Numbered from the stretch's first letter, positions 15,098-23,262 are shown. The stretch is 37,191 nt of DNA from Eubacteriales bacterium (GCA_030524205.1 JAUNGZ010000024.1:1-37191), one strand, 5' to 3'. Notes: generated by a model from the sequence alone, not told the origin. Numbers and translations: made by a program.

Positions 15098-16711
15098 ATG
15101 AAAATGAATCTGCAAAGCCTGTCTCAGCCGGCGGAATGGAACGCGCTCAGCGTAACGCTCCCGTCGTTCGACGTGGCAAAGATGCGCGAGACGACCGCCA
15201 AGGCTCCGGTTTGGGTGCACTTCGGCGCGGGCAACATCTTTCGCGGCTTTGTCGCGATGCTCCAGCAAAAGCTGCTGAACGAGGGCTTGGCGCAGGCGGG
15301 CATCATCGCCTCGGACACCTTCGACTACGACATCATCGACAAGATCTACAAGCCCTACGACGAGCTGACCATGCTGGTCGGCCTCAAGCCGGACGGCTCG
15401 ACCGAGCGCTCGATCGTCGCGTCAGTGGCGGACAGCGTCAAGGCCGACAGCTCGGACGCCGCCGAAACGGAAAAGCTGCGCGCGATTTTCACCAGCCCGT
15501 CGCTGCAAATGGTCAGCTTTACGATCACCGAAAAGGGCTACGCGCTGCGCAACATGGCGGGCGAAACCTTCCCCGTGGTTGCAGAGGACATGAAAAACGG
15601 CCCCGCCGGGGCGCGCCACGCGATGAGCATGGTCGCCGCGCTCATGCTCGACCGCTACAAGGCGGGCGCGTATCCGATCGCGCTGGCCAGCATGGACAAC
15701 TGCTCGCACAACGGCGAAAAGCTGCGCGCGAGCATCATGGAGATCGTGCACGCTTGGGAGGAAAACGGTCTGGTCGACGACGGCTTCGTGCGCTACATGG
15801 TGGACGAGCACACGGTCGCCTTCCCGTGGAGCATGATCGACAAGATCACGCCCCGCCCGGCCAAGGTGGTCGAGGACGCGCTCGCGGCCGACGGCATCGA
15901 GGGCATGGCGCCCATCGTCACCTCCAAAAACACGTTCATCGCGCCGTTCGTCAACGCGGAGATCCCGCAGTACCTCGTCGTCGAGGACAATTTCCCGAAC
16001 GGCCGGCCGCCGCTGGAAAAAGCGGGCGTGTACATGACCGACCGTGAAACCGTCAACAACACCGAGCGCATGAAGGTCACGACCTGCCTCAATCCCCTGC
16101 ACACCGCGCTTGCCGTTTACGGCTGCCTGCTGGGTCACACCAGCATCGCGGCGGAAATGCAGGACAAGGAGCTGAAGGCGCTGGTCGAGCGCATCGGCTA
16201 CGACGAGGGCATGCCTGTCGTGACCGACCCGGGCATCCTCAGCCCCAAGGCCTTTATCGAGGAGGTCATCGGGCAGCGCTTCCCCAATCCGTTCATCCCG
16301 GACACGCCGCAGCGCATCGCAACCGATACCTCGCAGAAAATCCCGATCCGCTTTGGCGAGACGATCAAGAGCTATCTCGCGTCCGACACGCTCGATGTGA
16401 CGAGCCTGACCTTCATCCCGCTCGCCATCGCGGGCTGGCTGCGCTACCTGCTCGGCGTGGACGACAAGGGCGACGGTATGGAGGTCTCGTCCGACCCGAT
16501 GCTGGAAACGCTCCAGCGCCAGCTTGCGGGCGTCGAACTGGGCAAGCCTGAAACCGTGGGCGATAAACTGCGCCCGATCCTGTCGAACGAAGCGGTATTC
16601 GCGATCGATCTGGTGCAGGCCGGCCTTGCGGACAAGATCGAGGGCATGTTCCGCGAACTCGTCGCCGGCCCCGGCGCGGTGCGTGCAACCCTCCAAAAAT
16701 ATCTGGGGTAA
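15098..16711 (+). CDS. uxuB: Fructuronate reductase (mannitol dehydrogenase family)
   Basis: This 537-residue NAD-dependent polyol dehydrogenase reduces D-fructuronate to D-mannonate. The N-terminal Rossmann segment reads PVWVHFGAGNIFRGFVAMLQ. The central FTITEKGYALRN and SMDNCSHNGEKLR blocks and the catalytic-domain stretch MKVTTCLNPLHTALAVYGCLLGH are typical of this long-chain family. The ATG at 15098 is preferred because AAAGGA lies about ten bases upstream. It is the last gene of the operon and is followed by a strong terminator. Assignment as UxuB rather than a mannitol or tagaturonate enzyme rests on context with uxaC and uxuA. Confidence 0.93.
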   Translation: MKMNLQSLSQPAEWNALSVTLPSFDVAKMRETTAKAPVWVHFGAGNIFRGFVAMLQQKLLNEGLAQAGIIASDTFDYDIIDKIYKPYDELTMLVGLKPDGSTERSIVASVADSVKADSSDAAETEKLRAIFTSPSLQMVSFTITEKGYALRNMAGETFPVVAEDMKNGPAGARHAMSMVAALMLDRYKAGAYPIALASMDNCSHNGEKLRASIMEIVHAWEENGLVDDGFVRYMVDEHTVAFPWSMIDKITPRPAKVVEDALAADGIEGMAPIVTSKNTFIAPFVNAEIPQYLVVEDNFPNGRPPLEKAGVYMTDRETVNNTERMKVTTCLNPLHTALAVYGCLLGHTSIAAEMQDKELKALVERIGYDEGMPVVTDPGILSPKAFIEEVIGQRFPNPFIPDTPQRIATDTSQKIPIRFGETIKSYLASDTLDVTSLTFIPLAIAGWLRYLLGVDDKGDGMEVSSDPMLETLQRQLAGVELGKPETVGDKLRPILSNEAVFAIDLVQAGLADKIEGMFRELVAGPGAVRATLQKYLG

Positions 16712-16724
16712 CCCTTAGCCATTT

Positions 16725-16756
16725 AAAAGAGAGACGCATAAAGCGTCTCTCTTTTT
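16725..16756 (+). terminator. Intrinsic terminator of the glucuronate operon
   Basis: Perfect 13-bp arms, AAAAGAGAGACGC and GCGTCTCTCTTTT, enclose ATAAA. It lies 13 bases past the uxuB stop and separates sugar catabolism from the sporulation genes. Confidence 0.92.
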
Positions 16757-16764
16757 CCGTTCCT

Positions 16765-16794
16765 GCATAAAAATGCAGAGGGCGCCGCAAAATA
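16765..16794 (+). promoter_or_regulatory. Possible sigma-G/F-type promoter of gpr
   Basis: GCATA (16765-16769) and CAAAATA (16788-16794) are separated by 18 bp, resembling the forespore consensus GnATR-N18-CATnnTA. Forespore expression is expected for gpr. The predicted leader would be only about 15 bases, which is a weakness. Confidence 0.35.
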
Positions 16795-16815
16795 GCGCAA
16801 AAGGAGTGGTGCAGC

Positions 16816-17703
16816 ATGGCTTTCCGCACCGATTTGGCGGTTGAAGCGATTGAAAATATGGAAAAGGCCGCGGACGCGGATCAGGTCCGCCAAACCGAAC
16901 GCACATTGGAGGGGTTTTCTGTCAGCGAGGTGGACATTTTAAGCGCCCGCGCCGCCGAGGAAATTGGCAAACCGTGCGGGCGGTATCTGACGCTCGAGCT
17001 GGACGCGCTCCTGCGGCGCGAGGAGGACGCCTTTCCCCGCGCCTGCCGCGCCTTGGGCGGGCTGCTTGGCGAGCTGCTGCCGAAAACCGCCAAGGGCGGC
17101 CCCGTGCTGGTCGCCGGGCTGGGCAACCGCATGATCACGCCCGACGCTATCGGCCCGCAGGCCGTCGATCATGTGATTGCGACCCGCCATCTGGTCGAGC
17201 AGGTACCCGACGTGTTCGCCTCGTGGCGGCCGGTGTCCGCGCTCGCGCCCGGCGTTTTAGGACAGACAGGCGTTGAAACGGGCGAGGTCGTGTGCGGCGT
17301 GCTCGACCGCATCAAGCCCGCCGCCGTGCTTGCGGTCGACGCGCTCGCCGCCGGGCGGCTCTCCCGCCTGCTTCGCACCGTGCAGCTTGCCGACACCGGC
17401 ATCACGCCGGGCGCGGGCGTGGGCAACGCGCGCGCCGCGCTCAACGAGCAGACGCTGGGCGTGCCGGTCATCGCGGTCGGCGTGCCGACCGTGGTCGACG
17501 GCGCGACGCTCGCGCATGAGATCGCCTCGCAGCTCGGCGGCCCGTCCTGCGAGGCGCTCGAGGATCTGTCCCGCCCCGTCATGATCACGACGCGCGACAT
17601 CGACCGCGAGGTGTCCGACGTTTCACGCATGATCGGCTACGCGATCAACATGGCGCTGCACCCGCATTTGACGGTCGAGGATATCGACCTGTATCTCTCT
17701 TAA
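16816..17703 (+). CDS. gpr: Germination protease GPR
   Basis: This 295-residue aspartic-type protease degrades small acid-soluble spore proteins at germination. It is made as a zymogen in the forespore. Visible marks are the N-terminal FRTDLAVEAIENM (itself resembling the SASP cleavage region), VLVAGLGNRMITPDAIGPQAVDH with the first conserved Asp, DALAAGRLSRLLRTVQLADTGITPGAGVGNAR with the second, and VPVIAVGVPTVVDG. The length is shorter than in Bacillus (about 370) but normal for this group of Clostridia. GGAGTGG lies before the ATG. The gpr-spoIIP order is widely conserved and supports both calls. Confidence 0.96.
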   Translation: MAFRTDLAVEAIENMEKAADADQVRQTERTLEGFSVSEVDILSARAAEEIGKPCGRYLTLELDALLRREEDAFPRACRALGGLLGELLPKTAKGGPVLVAGLGNRMITPDAIGPQAVDHVIATRHLVEQVPDVFASWRPVSALAPGVLGQTGVETGEVVCGVLDRIKPAAVLAVDALAAGRLSRLLRTVQLADTGITPGAGVGNARAALNEQTLGVPVIAVGVPTVVDGATLAHEIASQLGGPSCEALEDLSRPVMITTRDIDREVSDVSRMIGYAINMALHPHLTVEDIDLYLS

Positions 17704-17722
17704 TTCCGTCGTCAGAATTCGG

Positions 17723-17751
17723 TCATACTCGCACGCCTCCCGGCGTATGAT
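17723..17751 (+). promoter_or_regulatory. Possible sigma-E-type promoter of spoIIP
   Basis: TCATACT (17723-17729) and CGTATGAT (17744-17751) at 14-bp spacing partly match sigma-E promoters, and spoIIP is a sigma-E target in Bacillus. The two boxes are also inverted copies (CATAC/GTATG), so a regulator dyad is the alternative reading. Confidence 0.4.
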
Positions 17752-17779
17752 AGAGACAAGACTAAGGGAGGTGGCGACG

Positions 17780-18841
17780 ATGAGACGGCGCAGAACAACA
17801 CACCGGCGGCGGGGCGGCATCGGGCTGTCCGCCGCCGTTACCCTGTGCCTTGCCGCCTCCCTGCTGCTGTTTGCACGCGCGGGCGGCGAATATGCGGCGC
17901 AGAGCATTTTGGACGACCTTGCCAATAACACCGGCTTTATCACGCGTGCGGTCGCGCTCGAGCTTGGCCTGACGCCGGACGACGTCGAGGTGTTCGCCCC
18001 GCGCACGGCGGCCGCCGCACGGAGCGAGGACGCGGACGATCCCGTGAGCGAAAGCACCTATATCCCGACCGAAAGCCAAAACGACGCGCCCGTTTTGTCC
18101 GCCGCCGACAAGGCCGCGACCGTGACCGTCAACAACGAAACCTCGTATTCCGTGGACGTGGCCGCCTGCCTGTCCTCCGGCGTTTCCATCAAGGCCGAGG
18201 GCGGCGGGCCGCAGGTGCTGATCGTACATACGCACGGCAGCGAGAGCTACGCGCCCGACGCCGCCTTCCCCTACACGCCGACCGAGACCGAACGCACGAC
18301 CGACGTCAAATACAACGTCGTGCGCGTGGGCGACGAATTGCAGAAGGTGCTGAAGGACAACGGCGTCAAGGCCGTGCACATCCGCGATATTTTCGACTCG
18401 CCCACCTACTCCGGCTCCTACGACCGCTCGCTCGCCGCGATCGAGGAAGCGCTGGCCAAATATCCCTCCATTCAGGTCGTGATCGACGTGCACCGCGACT
18501 CCATCCTGACCGACGACGGGCGCGCCTACAAGACCTCGTGCACCGTGGACGGCACGGAAATGGCGCAGCTTATGTTTGTCGTCGGCACGGACGACGGCGG
18601 GCTGACCCATCCCGACTGGCAGCAAAACCTAAATTACGTCACCGGCCTCCAGTACCGCCTCAACCGCGCCTATCCCGGCCTGATGCGTCCGGTCAACCTG
18701 CGCACGCAGCGCTTTAACCAGCACGCCCGCCCCGGCTCAATGCTGGTCGAGGTCGGCTCCTCGGGCAACACCATGACCGAGGCGCTCACGGCCATCCGCC
18801 TGTTCGGCAAAACGCTCGCGGACGACCTGACGGGCGCATAA
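17780..18841 (+). CDS. spoIIP: Stage II sporulation protein P
   Basis: This 353-residue peptidoglycan hydrolase works with SpoIID and SpoIIM to thin septal wall and drive engulfment. The ATG at 17780 is set by GGGAGGTGG just upstream. A basic N-terminus and one membrane anchor (residues about 14-33, SAAVTLCLAASLLLFARAG) are followed by a variable linker and the catalytic domain (about 150-353). That domain shows VLIVHTHGSESYAP, a central VVIDVHRDS and the end RPGSMLVEVGSSGNTMTEA, with His and Glu residues in the amidase positions. Length is near normal. It follows gpr, as in many spore formers. Confidence 0.95.
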   Translation: MRRRRTTHRRRGGIGLSAAVTLCLAASLLLFARAGGEYAAQSILDDLANNTGFITRAVALELGLTPDDVEVFAPRTAAAARSEDADDPVSESTYIPTESQNDAPVLSAADKAATVTVNNETSYSVDVAACLSSGVSIKAEGGGPQVLIVHTHGSESYAPDAAFPYTPTETERTTDVKYNVVRVGDELQKVLKDNGVKAVHIRDIFDSPTYSGSYDRSLAAIEEALAKYPSIQVVIDVHRDSILTDDGRAYKTSCTVDGTEMAQLMFVVGTDDGGLTHPDWQQNLNYVTGLQYRLNRAYPGLMRPVNLRTQRFNQHARPGSMLVEVGSSGNTMTEALTAIRLFGKTLADDLTGA

Positions 18842-18888
18842 TCCCTTTCCATTTCGGGCAGAATACCCCTGCATAAAGGGGTGAGCCG

Positions 18889-20322
18889 ATGGATAAAATC
18901 ACATTTTCTACCGATCTGGAGACCAACATCCGCCTGATACAGGCAATTTTTCAAGGGGACAACACGCTTGTGACGCGCCGTGCGCAAAGTCCCAAGGGGC
19001 TGCGCTGCGCCGTCTTTTTCTTCGACGGAATGGTCAACGCCATCGCCATCAACCAAAGCGTCATCCGCCCGATCGTCTGCTCCGACCGCAAGCGCGCCAC
19101 CGCCGACGAGCTGGCCGCGACGCTGCTTCAAGTAAACGACAGCCGCGTCGAAACCGACTCCGACAAGCTGTTCGCCTCGTTCCTGTACGGCGACACCGTT
19201 GTTTTCACCGAGGGCGACGCGCGGCCGGTCGTGGTCAACACCAAGGGCTTTGCCATGCGCTCGACCGCCGAACCGGAAAACGAGCGCGTGCTCTCCGGCC
19301 CGCGCGAGGGCTTTACCGAGTGCTTCATGCCCAATCTGGCGCTCATCCGCCGCCGTCTGAACGACCGGCGGCTCAAATTCACCTTTTTACGCGTGGGCAG
19401 GCGCACCAACACGGTCGTATGCTTGTGTTACCTTGCAGGCGTGTGCGAGCACAAGCTGATCGCGCACCTCAAGCGCCGGCTGGAAGCGCTCGAGATCGAC
19501 AGCGTGCTCGACTCCAACTACCTTGCCGAGCGCATCCGCGACCACCGCTTCTCGCCCTTCCCCACCCTCGGCACAACCGAGCGGCCCGACGTGGTCGCCG
19601 CGCGGCTGGTCGAGGGGCGCTGCGCCATCGTGGTCGACGGCAGCCCGGTCGTTTTGACCGCGCCGTTCCTTTTGCAGGAATGCTTTCAGTCGAACGACGA
19701 CTACTACGTCAGCTTTTTGCAGGCCAACCTGTCGCGTGTGCTGCGGCTGACGGGCTTTTTATTTACGATCACCTTTCCCGCCGTCTATGTGGCGCTGCTG
19801 CTCTACCACAGGGAGCTGGTTCCCGCCCGCCTGCTATTCGCGGTTTCGGCGGCGCAGCGCGGCGTGCCGCTTCCCGTCGGCTGGGAGACGTTTCTGCTGC
19901 TGCTCGTGCTGGAAGCGCTCAAGGAAGCCGGCGCGCGCACGCCGGGCGCGATGGGGCAGACAATGAGCATCGTCGGCGGCCTTGTGCTCGGACAAGCCGC
20001 CGTGTCCGCGCGGTTCGCCGCCGCGCCCACCGTCATCGTGGTCGCCATCGCGGGCGTGACCGGCCTGATGGTGCCCAAGCTCCAAACCGCGACGCTGTGG
20101 CTGCGTTTTCTTCTGCTGGCCGCGGGCGCGGCTTACGGGCTGTACGGCGTGGGGCTGATGCTGGCGCTGCTGCTTTCATGGCTGTGCCGCATGCACTCCT
20201 GCTCGGTGCCGTATCTTTTGAATCTGGTGCCGCGCGTACAGGCCGAGCAAGAGGACGCTTGGCTGCGCGCGCCTTGGTTTTTCATGCGGTACGACCGCTT
20301 TCCGGTCAAACGAAAACGCTAG
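18889..20322 (+). CDS. GerA-family spore germination protein, A subunit
   Basis: This 477-residue protein belongs to the GerAA/SpoVAF family, the oligomeric channel-like subunit of germinant receptors in the inner spore membrane. A soluble N-terminal half (about 1-270) contains the family blocks FFFDGMVNAIAINQSVIRP and LDSNYLAERIRDHRFSPFPTLGTTERPDVVAARLVEGRCAIVVDGSPVVLTAPFLLQECFQSNDDYY. The C-terminal half has four to five membrane helices (from LTGFLFTITFPAVYVALLLY) and the conserved ALKEAGARTPGAMGQTMSIVGGLVLGQAAV. The ATG is preceded by GGGGTGA. It is the first gene of a three-gene cluster with short C-like and B-like partners. Germinant specificity cannot be inferred. Confidence 0.93.
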   Translation: MDKITFSTDLETNIRLIQAIFQGDNTLVTRRAQSPKGLRCAVFFFDGMVNAIAINQSVIRPIVCSDRKRATADELAATLLQVNDSRVETDSDKLFASFLYGDTVVFTEGDARPVVVNTKGFAMRSTAEPENERVLSGPREGFTECFMPNLALIRRRLNDRRLKFTFLRVGRRTNTVVCLCYLAGVCEHKLIAHLKRRLEALEIDSVLDSNYLAERIRDHRFSPFPTLGTTERPDVVAARLVEGRCAIVVDGSPVVLTAPFLLQECFQSNDDYYVSFLQANLSRVLRLTGFLFTITFPAVYVALLLYHRELVPARLLFAVSAAQRGVPLPVGWETFLLLLVLEALKEAGARTPGAMGQTMSIVGGLVLGQAAVSARFAAAPTVIVVAIAGVTGLMVPKLQTATLWLRFLLLAAGAAYGLYGVGLMLALLLSWLCRMHSCSVPYLLNLVPRVQAEQEDAWLRAPWFFMRYDRFPVKRKR

Positions 20323-20334
20323 AGGGGGATCATT

Positions 20335-20964
20335 TTGAAAAAGCTGCTGTTTCCACTGCTCCTGCTGCTGCTTTGCGGCTGCGCGCGCGAGGTTTCGCCC
20401 GTGTCCGCGCTTGCGCTTGACAGGGACGACGAGGGCTACCGCCTGACCGCCGAGGTCGTGCGGCAGGACAGTTTGGACGACACGGCCGCGCCCGCCTATC
20501 TGTCGGCCACGGGCCGCGATCTGCCCCAGCTGCTGCAAAATCTCGGCAATCTGCTGCCCGGCGAGCTGTATCTGAGCCACGCGCAGGTGCTGCTGCTTTC
20601 CGAGCCGGTCGCAAAGGACGGCATTTTAGCCTTGGCCGACTATCTCTGTCAGGAAAACGACGTGCGCTTATCCCTGCGCGTCGCGGTTGTGCGGGACGGC
20701 GCGGCGGACGCGCTGCTGAAAGCCGACGACGAGGTTTTCGCCCTTTCCGAGCTGCTCGACCGCGCGGCGGACGCGGGCACGCTTCCCGACATGCCGCTTT
20801 ACCGCGCCGCGGAGGTGCTTCACGCCGACGGCACGGCCATTCTGCCCGCGCTGCGGGTGGACGAGTTCGGCCAGACCGCGCCTGCCGGCACGGCGGTATT
20901 CGCAAACGAACGCTTATCCTGCTTTCTCGACGGCGGGGAGATCGGGGGCGGCCAAAATGCGTGA
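20335..20964 (+). CDS. Short GerAC-like spore germination lipoprotein
   Basis: This 209-residue lipoprotein starts at TTG 20335 behind AGAGGGGGA. The signal sequence ends in LCGC (Cys16). The body resembles the N-terminal domain of GerAC subunits: VSPVSALALDRDDEGYRLTAEVVRQ, GRDLPQLLQNLGNLLPGELYLSHAQVLLLSEPVAKDGI, then RLSLRVAVVRDGAADALL. GerAC proteins are usually about 350-400 residues; here the C-terminal half is absent and the chain stops after about 190 mature residues. No frameshifted continuation is seen, since the next gene overlaps it by eight bases and is a membrane protein. The family call comes from context and the N-terminal pattern. Confidence 0.75.
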   Translation: MKKLLFPLLLLLLCGCAREVSPVSALALDRDDEGYRLTAEVVRQDSLDDTAAPAYLSATGRDLPQLLQNLGNLLPGELYLSHAQVLLLSEPVAKDGILALADYLCQENDVRLSLRVAVVRDGAADALLKADDEVFALSELLDRAADAGTLPDMPLYRAAEVLHADGTAILPALRVDEFGQTAPAGTAVFANERLSCFLDGGEIGGGQNA

Positions 20965-21799
20965 ACGCCTTTTTCCCCGCTGGGGCGCGGCGCTGTTCGC
21001 CCTGCTGCCGCTGAGCGAGATCCTCTATCTGCCGGTCGACGGACAGACCATGTACGCCGCCGCGCTGGCCTGTCTGATCTGCGCGCTCTTGTGCGCGGGC
21101 GGCGCAAAGCTTGCTCCCCTCTGGCGGCAGTACCGCGTGCTGCGCTGGGCGCTGGCGCTGTTCACGCTCTGGCCGCTGACCGCTTCTCTTGCCCGCATGG
21201 CGCTTTTTCTGCGGCGCACGATATTTCCCGCGCGGCCGCTGTGGAGCCTTGTGCTGCTGCTGACGGTATGCACGCTATGCATCGCCATCGCCGGGCTGAA
21301 CCGCTGCGCTATGTGGGCGCTGCCGGTGGCATGGATCGCCGGGAGCGTCGTCGTGCTGTCCGGTCTGCTGACGATGGGCGGGCTGCACCCGGCCTACTGG
21401 CAGCCGCCGGCCGCCTCGCTGATCGAGCAGACCGGACGCATCCTGAACGCGCTGCTGCCCGCGGCGCTGGCGCTATCCGTCTCTCTGCCGGATAATCTTG
21501 CGGGCGCGGCGGCCCGCGGGCTGGGCGCCGGCGGCGCGCTCACCGCATTGATTTCGCTGCGCGCGGCGCTGCTGCTGGGTTCGCATACGGCGGGACTGCT
21601 GCCCTATCCTAATTTTTCCGCCGCGGGGCTCGCCGCCGTCGGCGATTTCGCGCGGCACGGCGAAGTGTTTTTCGCCGTCCCCCTGCTGCTGTGCGAGCTG
21701 GGACGCGCCGCCGTGCTGGCCTGCGTGCTGCTTCTGCCGGTCACGCACTCCTACGGCGTGCTGCACCTTCCGGGAAAAGAACAAAAAAAGGACGCGTAA
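20957..21799 (+). CDS. Short GerAB-like membrane protein of the germination cluster
   Basis: This 280-residue polytopic protein has about eight hydrophobic segments, rich in Leu and Ala. Its place after the GerA- and GerC-like genes, with an eight-base overlap, suggests it fills the role of the B subunit, a germinant-binding permease of the APC superfamily. Sequence resemblance is weak: MRERLFPRWGAALFALLPLSEILYLPV lacks the usual GerAB start, and normal GerAB proteins have about 365 residues and ten helices. The stop codon lies in the loop of the operon terminator. It could be a divergent GerAB or a distinct germination membrane protein. Confidence 0.6.
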   Translation: MRERLFPRWGAALFALLPLSEILYLPVDGQTMYAAALACLICALLCAGGAKLAPLWRQYRVLRWALALFTLWPLTASLARMALFLRRTIFPARPLWSLVLLLTVCTLCIAIAGLNRCAMWALPVAWIAGSVVVLSGLLTMGGLHPAYWQPPAASLIEQTGRILNALLPAALALSVSLPDNLAGAAARGLGAGGALTALISLRAALLLGSHTAGLLPYPNFSAAGLAAVGDFARHGEVFFAVPLLLCELGRAAVLACVLLLPVTHSYGVLHLPGKEQKKDA

Positions 21800-21811
21800 G
21801 CGTCCTTTTTT
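21784..21811 (+). terminator. Terminator overlapping the stop codon of the germination cluster
   Basis: Perfect arms AAAAAAGGACGC and GCGTCCTTTTTT enclose GTAA. The last sense codons form the 5' arm, and the TAA stop (21797-21799) lies in the loop. The T run ends at 21811. Confidence 0.92.
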
Positions 21812-21816
21812 GCACG

Positions 21817-21975
21817 CGATTGGAACCACGGTTCCAATCGAAATTCCGTCTCCAAATCGCGCCCTTCAGGCACAATTCTCCGACGGTTTGTACCAAAAGC
21901 ACGGGCAAAGCTCGCGCTTTTGATGGAAATCGAGTCTCCGCTTTCGATTTCCTATTTTATGCGCGCTGCGGCGCG
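21817..21975 (+). repeat. Mosaic hairpin repeat, copy B
   Basis: This copy has the same layout as copy A. Hairpin 1 (21817-21840) has arms CGATTGGAACC/GGTTCCAATCG around AC. The linker at 21844-21892 matches copy A at 48 of 49 bases. Hairpin 2 (21894-21922) has CAAAAGC/GCTTTTG ends and a GGGCAAAGCTC core. Hairpin 3 (21925-21952) has arms GGAAATCGA/TCGATTTCC. The tail holds TATGCGCGC and GCGGCGCG. It lies between the convergent germination and TraX-family genes, after the terminator of the former. Confidence 0.85.
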
Positions 21976-21989
21976 AAGGCTTTTCTCTT

Positions 21990-22802
21990 TTACCGTCCCA
22001 GCAGCGAAGCCGCAATGGCAAAGAGATATACGTGCGCGGGATAATAGATGTAAAACAAATATTTCATACCGCGGCCCCGCTGACCGTTATACAGCAGGAT
22101 AAACGGCAGCGCCAGCCACGTGAAAAACGCGAACTGAATGTTGTACGCGGTTATACCACTCAGCAAAACTATGACGGCTATCCACGCGGTGTAAAACACA
22201 GCGATCGCCTTTTTGCTGTTCCGGCAGTAGTAAAAGCCGACGCCGAGCAGCACGAACACGAAGCCGCCCTCGCACAAAACCGGCGACGGGAGCACAACCA
22301 GCAGTACGCGCACAGCCGTAAGCGAAAGCGAGGAGACCGCGTAAACCGGCAGAAACGACAGGAAAAACACGATCAGCGCCAGTACATACAGCACCGCGCG
22401 GCCGTATTTCCCCTCCCGCTTCGCCTTGCGGCAGTTTTCAATCCACCATAGGCAGATCACGATGCATGTCATCGTCGAAAAGATGCCGTTCATGGTGATC
22501 GCTCCGCCCGGCAGCGGGAAAAAGTGGTTAACCAGCAGGTTGCCGAGCTGCATCAGCGTCGCACCGATATACAGGCGCAGCAGATATTTGCCGCGGTTTC
22601 TCGTGTGCGCAAAGCCTTCCGCTACGAAAAACACGAAAATAGGGGCAGCGATGCGCCCGATCAGCGTTAAAATCAGCGGCACGTCGGTCAGCGTGGAGCC
22701 GAAATAGTGAATGTGGTCGATCGTCATAATGACAAGCGCCAGCAGCTTGAGCTGGAAGCCGTCCAGCCCGCGGCGGCGTTCGAGCGAATCCGTCTGTTCC
22801 AT
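21990..22802 (-). CDS. TraX-family membrane protein
   Basis: This 270-residue polytopic protein has about eight helices. TraX family marks are GFQLKLLALVIMTIDHIHYFG near residues 15-35, LTLIGRIAAPIFVFFVAEGFAHTRNRGKYLLRLYIGA and the C-terminal YNGQRGRGMKYLFYIYYPAHVYLFAI. The family is named after an F-plasmid pilin acetylase, but chromosomal members in Firmicutes have no established substrate; acyl transfer to a surface molecule is possible. AAGGGGA precedes the ATG. It has a strong promoter overlapped by a 28-bp dyad and is divergent from an ArsC/Spx-like gene. No conjugation genes are nearby. Confidence 0.88.
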   Translation of the reverse strand: MEQTDSLERRRGLDGFQLKLLALVIMTIDHIHYFGSTLTDVPLILTLIGRIAAPIFVFFVAEGFAHTRNRGKYLLRLYIGATLMQLGNLLVNHFFPLPGGAITMNGIFSTMTCIVICLWWIENCRKAKREGKYGRAVLYVLALIVFFLSFLPVYAVSSLSLTAVRVLLVVLPSPVLCEGGFVFVLLGVGFYYCRNSKKAIAVFYTAWIAVIVLLSGITAYNIQFAFFTWLALPFILLYNGQRGRGMKYLFYIYYPAHVYLFAIAASLLGR

Positions 22803-22823
22803 GGAAGTTATCCCCTTTTTGAA

Positions 22824-22851
22824 TTATTGTTCTATTTTAATAGTACAATAA
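22824..22851. promoter_or_regulatory. 28-bp operator-like dyad over the TraX promoter
   Basis: Left arm TTATTGT, T, CTATT and right arm AATAG, T, ACAATAA pair at 12 of 13 positions around TT. The dyad covers the -10 box of the TraX-family gene (22840-22845), so a bound dimer would block that promoter. The regulator is unknown. Confidence 0.6.
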
Positions 22852-22868
22852 CCCATTGCCTTTGTCAA
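22840..22868 (-). promoter_or_regulatory. Promoter of the TraX-family gene
   Basis: On the minus strand TTGACA (22863-22868) and TACTAT (22840-22845) are 17 bp apart. It is back to back with the plus-strand promoter; the two -35 boxes are four bases apart. Confidence 0.8.
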
Positions 22869-22872
22869 CCCC

Positions 22873-22901
22873 TTGTTTGTGCGCGCTTTTTTTGCTATAA
22901 T
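22873..22901 (+). promoter_or_regulatory. Promoter of the ArsC/Spx-like gene
   Basis: TTGTTT (22873-22878) and a perfect TATAAT (22896-22901) are separated by 17 bp. The predicted transcript start near 22908 leaves a short leader to the ATG at 22927. Confidence 0.82.
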
Positions 22902-22926
22902 AGCGGTATTAAAGGAGACGAAGCGC

Positions 22927-23262
22927 ATGAATATACAGATTTTTGGCAAATCCAAATGCTTTGACACCAAAAAGGCGCAGCGATGGTTCAAGGAGCGGAA
23001 CATCAAATTCCAGATGATCGACCTTGCGCAGAAGGGCATGTCAAGGGGCGAGCTGGACAGCGTTTTAAAAGCGGTGGGCGGTCTGGACGCGGTGCTCGAC
23101 GAAAAGAGCAAGGGCTATGCCTCCCTCGCCTATCTGGCCTATGAGGAGAATAAAAAGGAAAAGCTTTTGGAAGACGGCACGCTGCTTAAAACGCCCATTG
23201 TGCGCAACGGGCGGCAGGCTGCCATCGGCTACCAACCAGAAGTCTGGAAGAGTTGGGAATAA
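22927..23262 (+). CDS. ArsC/Spx-family thioredoxin-fold protein
   Basis: This 111-residue protein of the arsenate reductase-like family has a thioredoxin fold. Its start MNIQIFGKSKCFDTKKAQRWFKERNIKFQMIDLAQKGMSRGEL carries a single active-site Cys (Cys11), without the CxxC of Spx. KTPIVRNGRQAAIGY near residues 86-100 supplies the cis-Pro segment usual in the family. AAAGGAG before the ATG sets the start. It is monocistronic, with its own promoter and terminator. It could be a glutaredoxin-dependent reductase or a YffB-like protein of unknown role; no arsenic-resistance genes are adjacent, so an arsenate function is not assumed. Confidence 0.87.
   Translation: MNIQIFGKSKCFDTKKAQRWFKERNIKFQMIDLAQKGMSRGELDSVLKAVGGLDAVLDEKSKGYASLAYLAYEENKKEKLLEDGTLLKTPIVRNGRQAAIGYQPEVWKSWE

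Noticed and set aside
13760-15268. Open frame of about 500 codons opposite the TRAP permease and uxuB start
   Set aside because: Composition is dominated by Asp, Arg, His and Gln, an artefact of the complement of a membrane-protein gene; it has no recognisable domain.
21990-22802. TraX homologue as a sign of a conjugative element
   Set aside because: No other transfer, integrase or replication gene is near; chromosomal TraX-family genes are common in Firmicutes.
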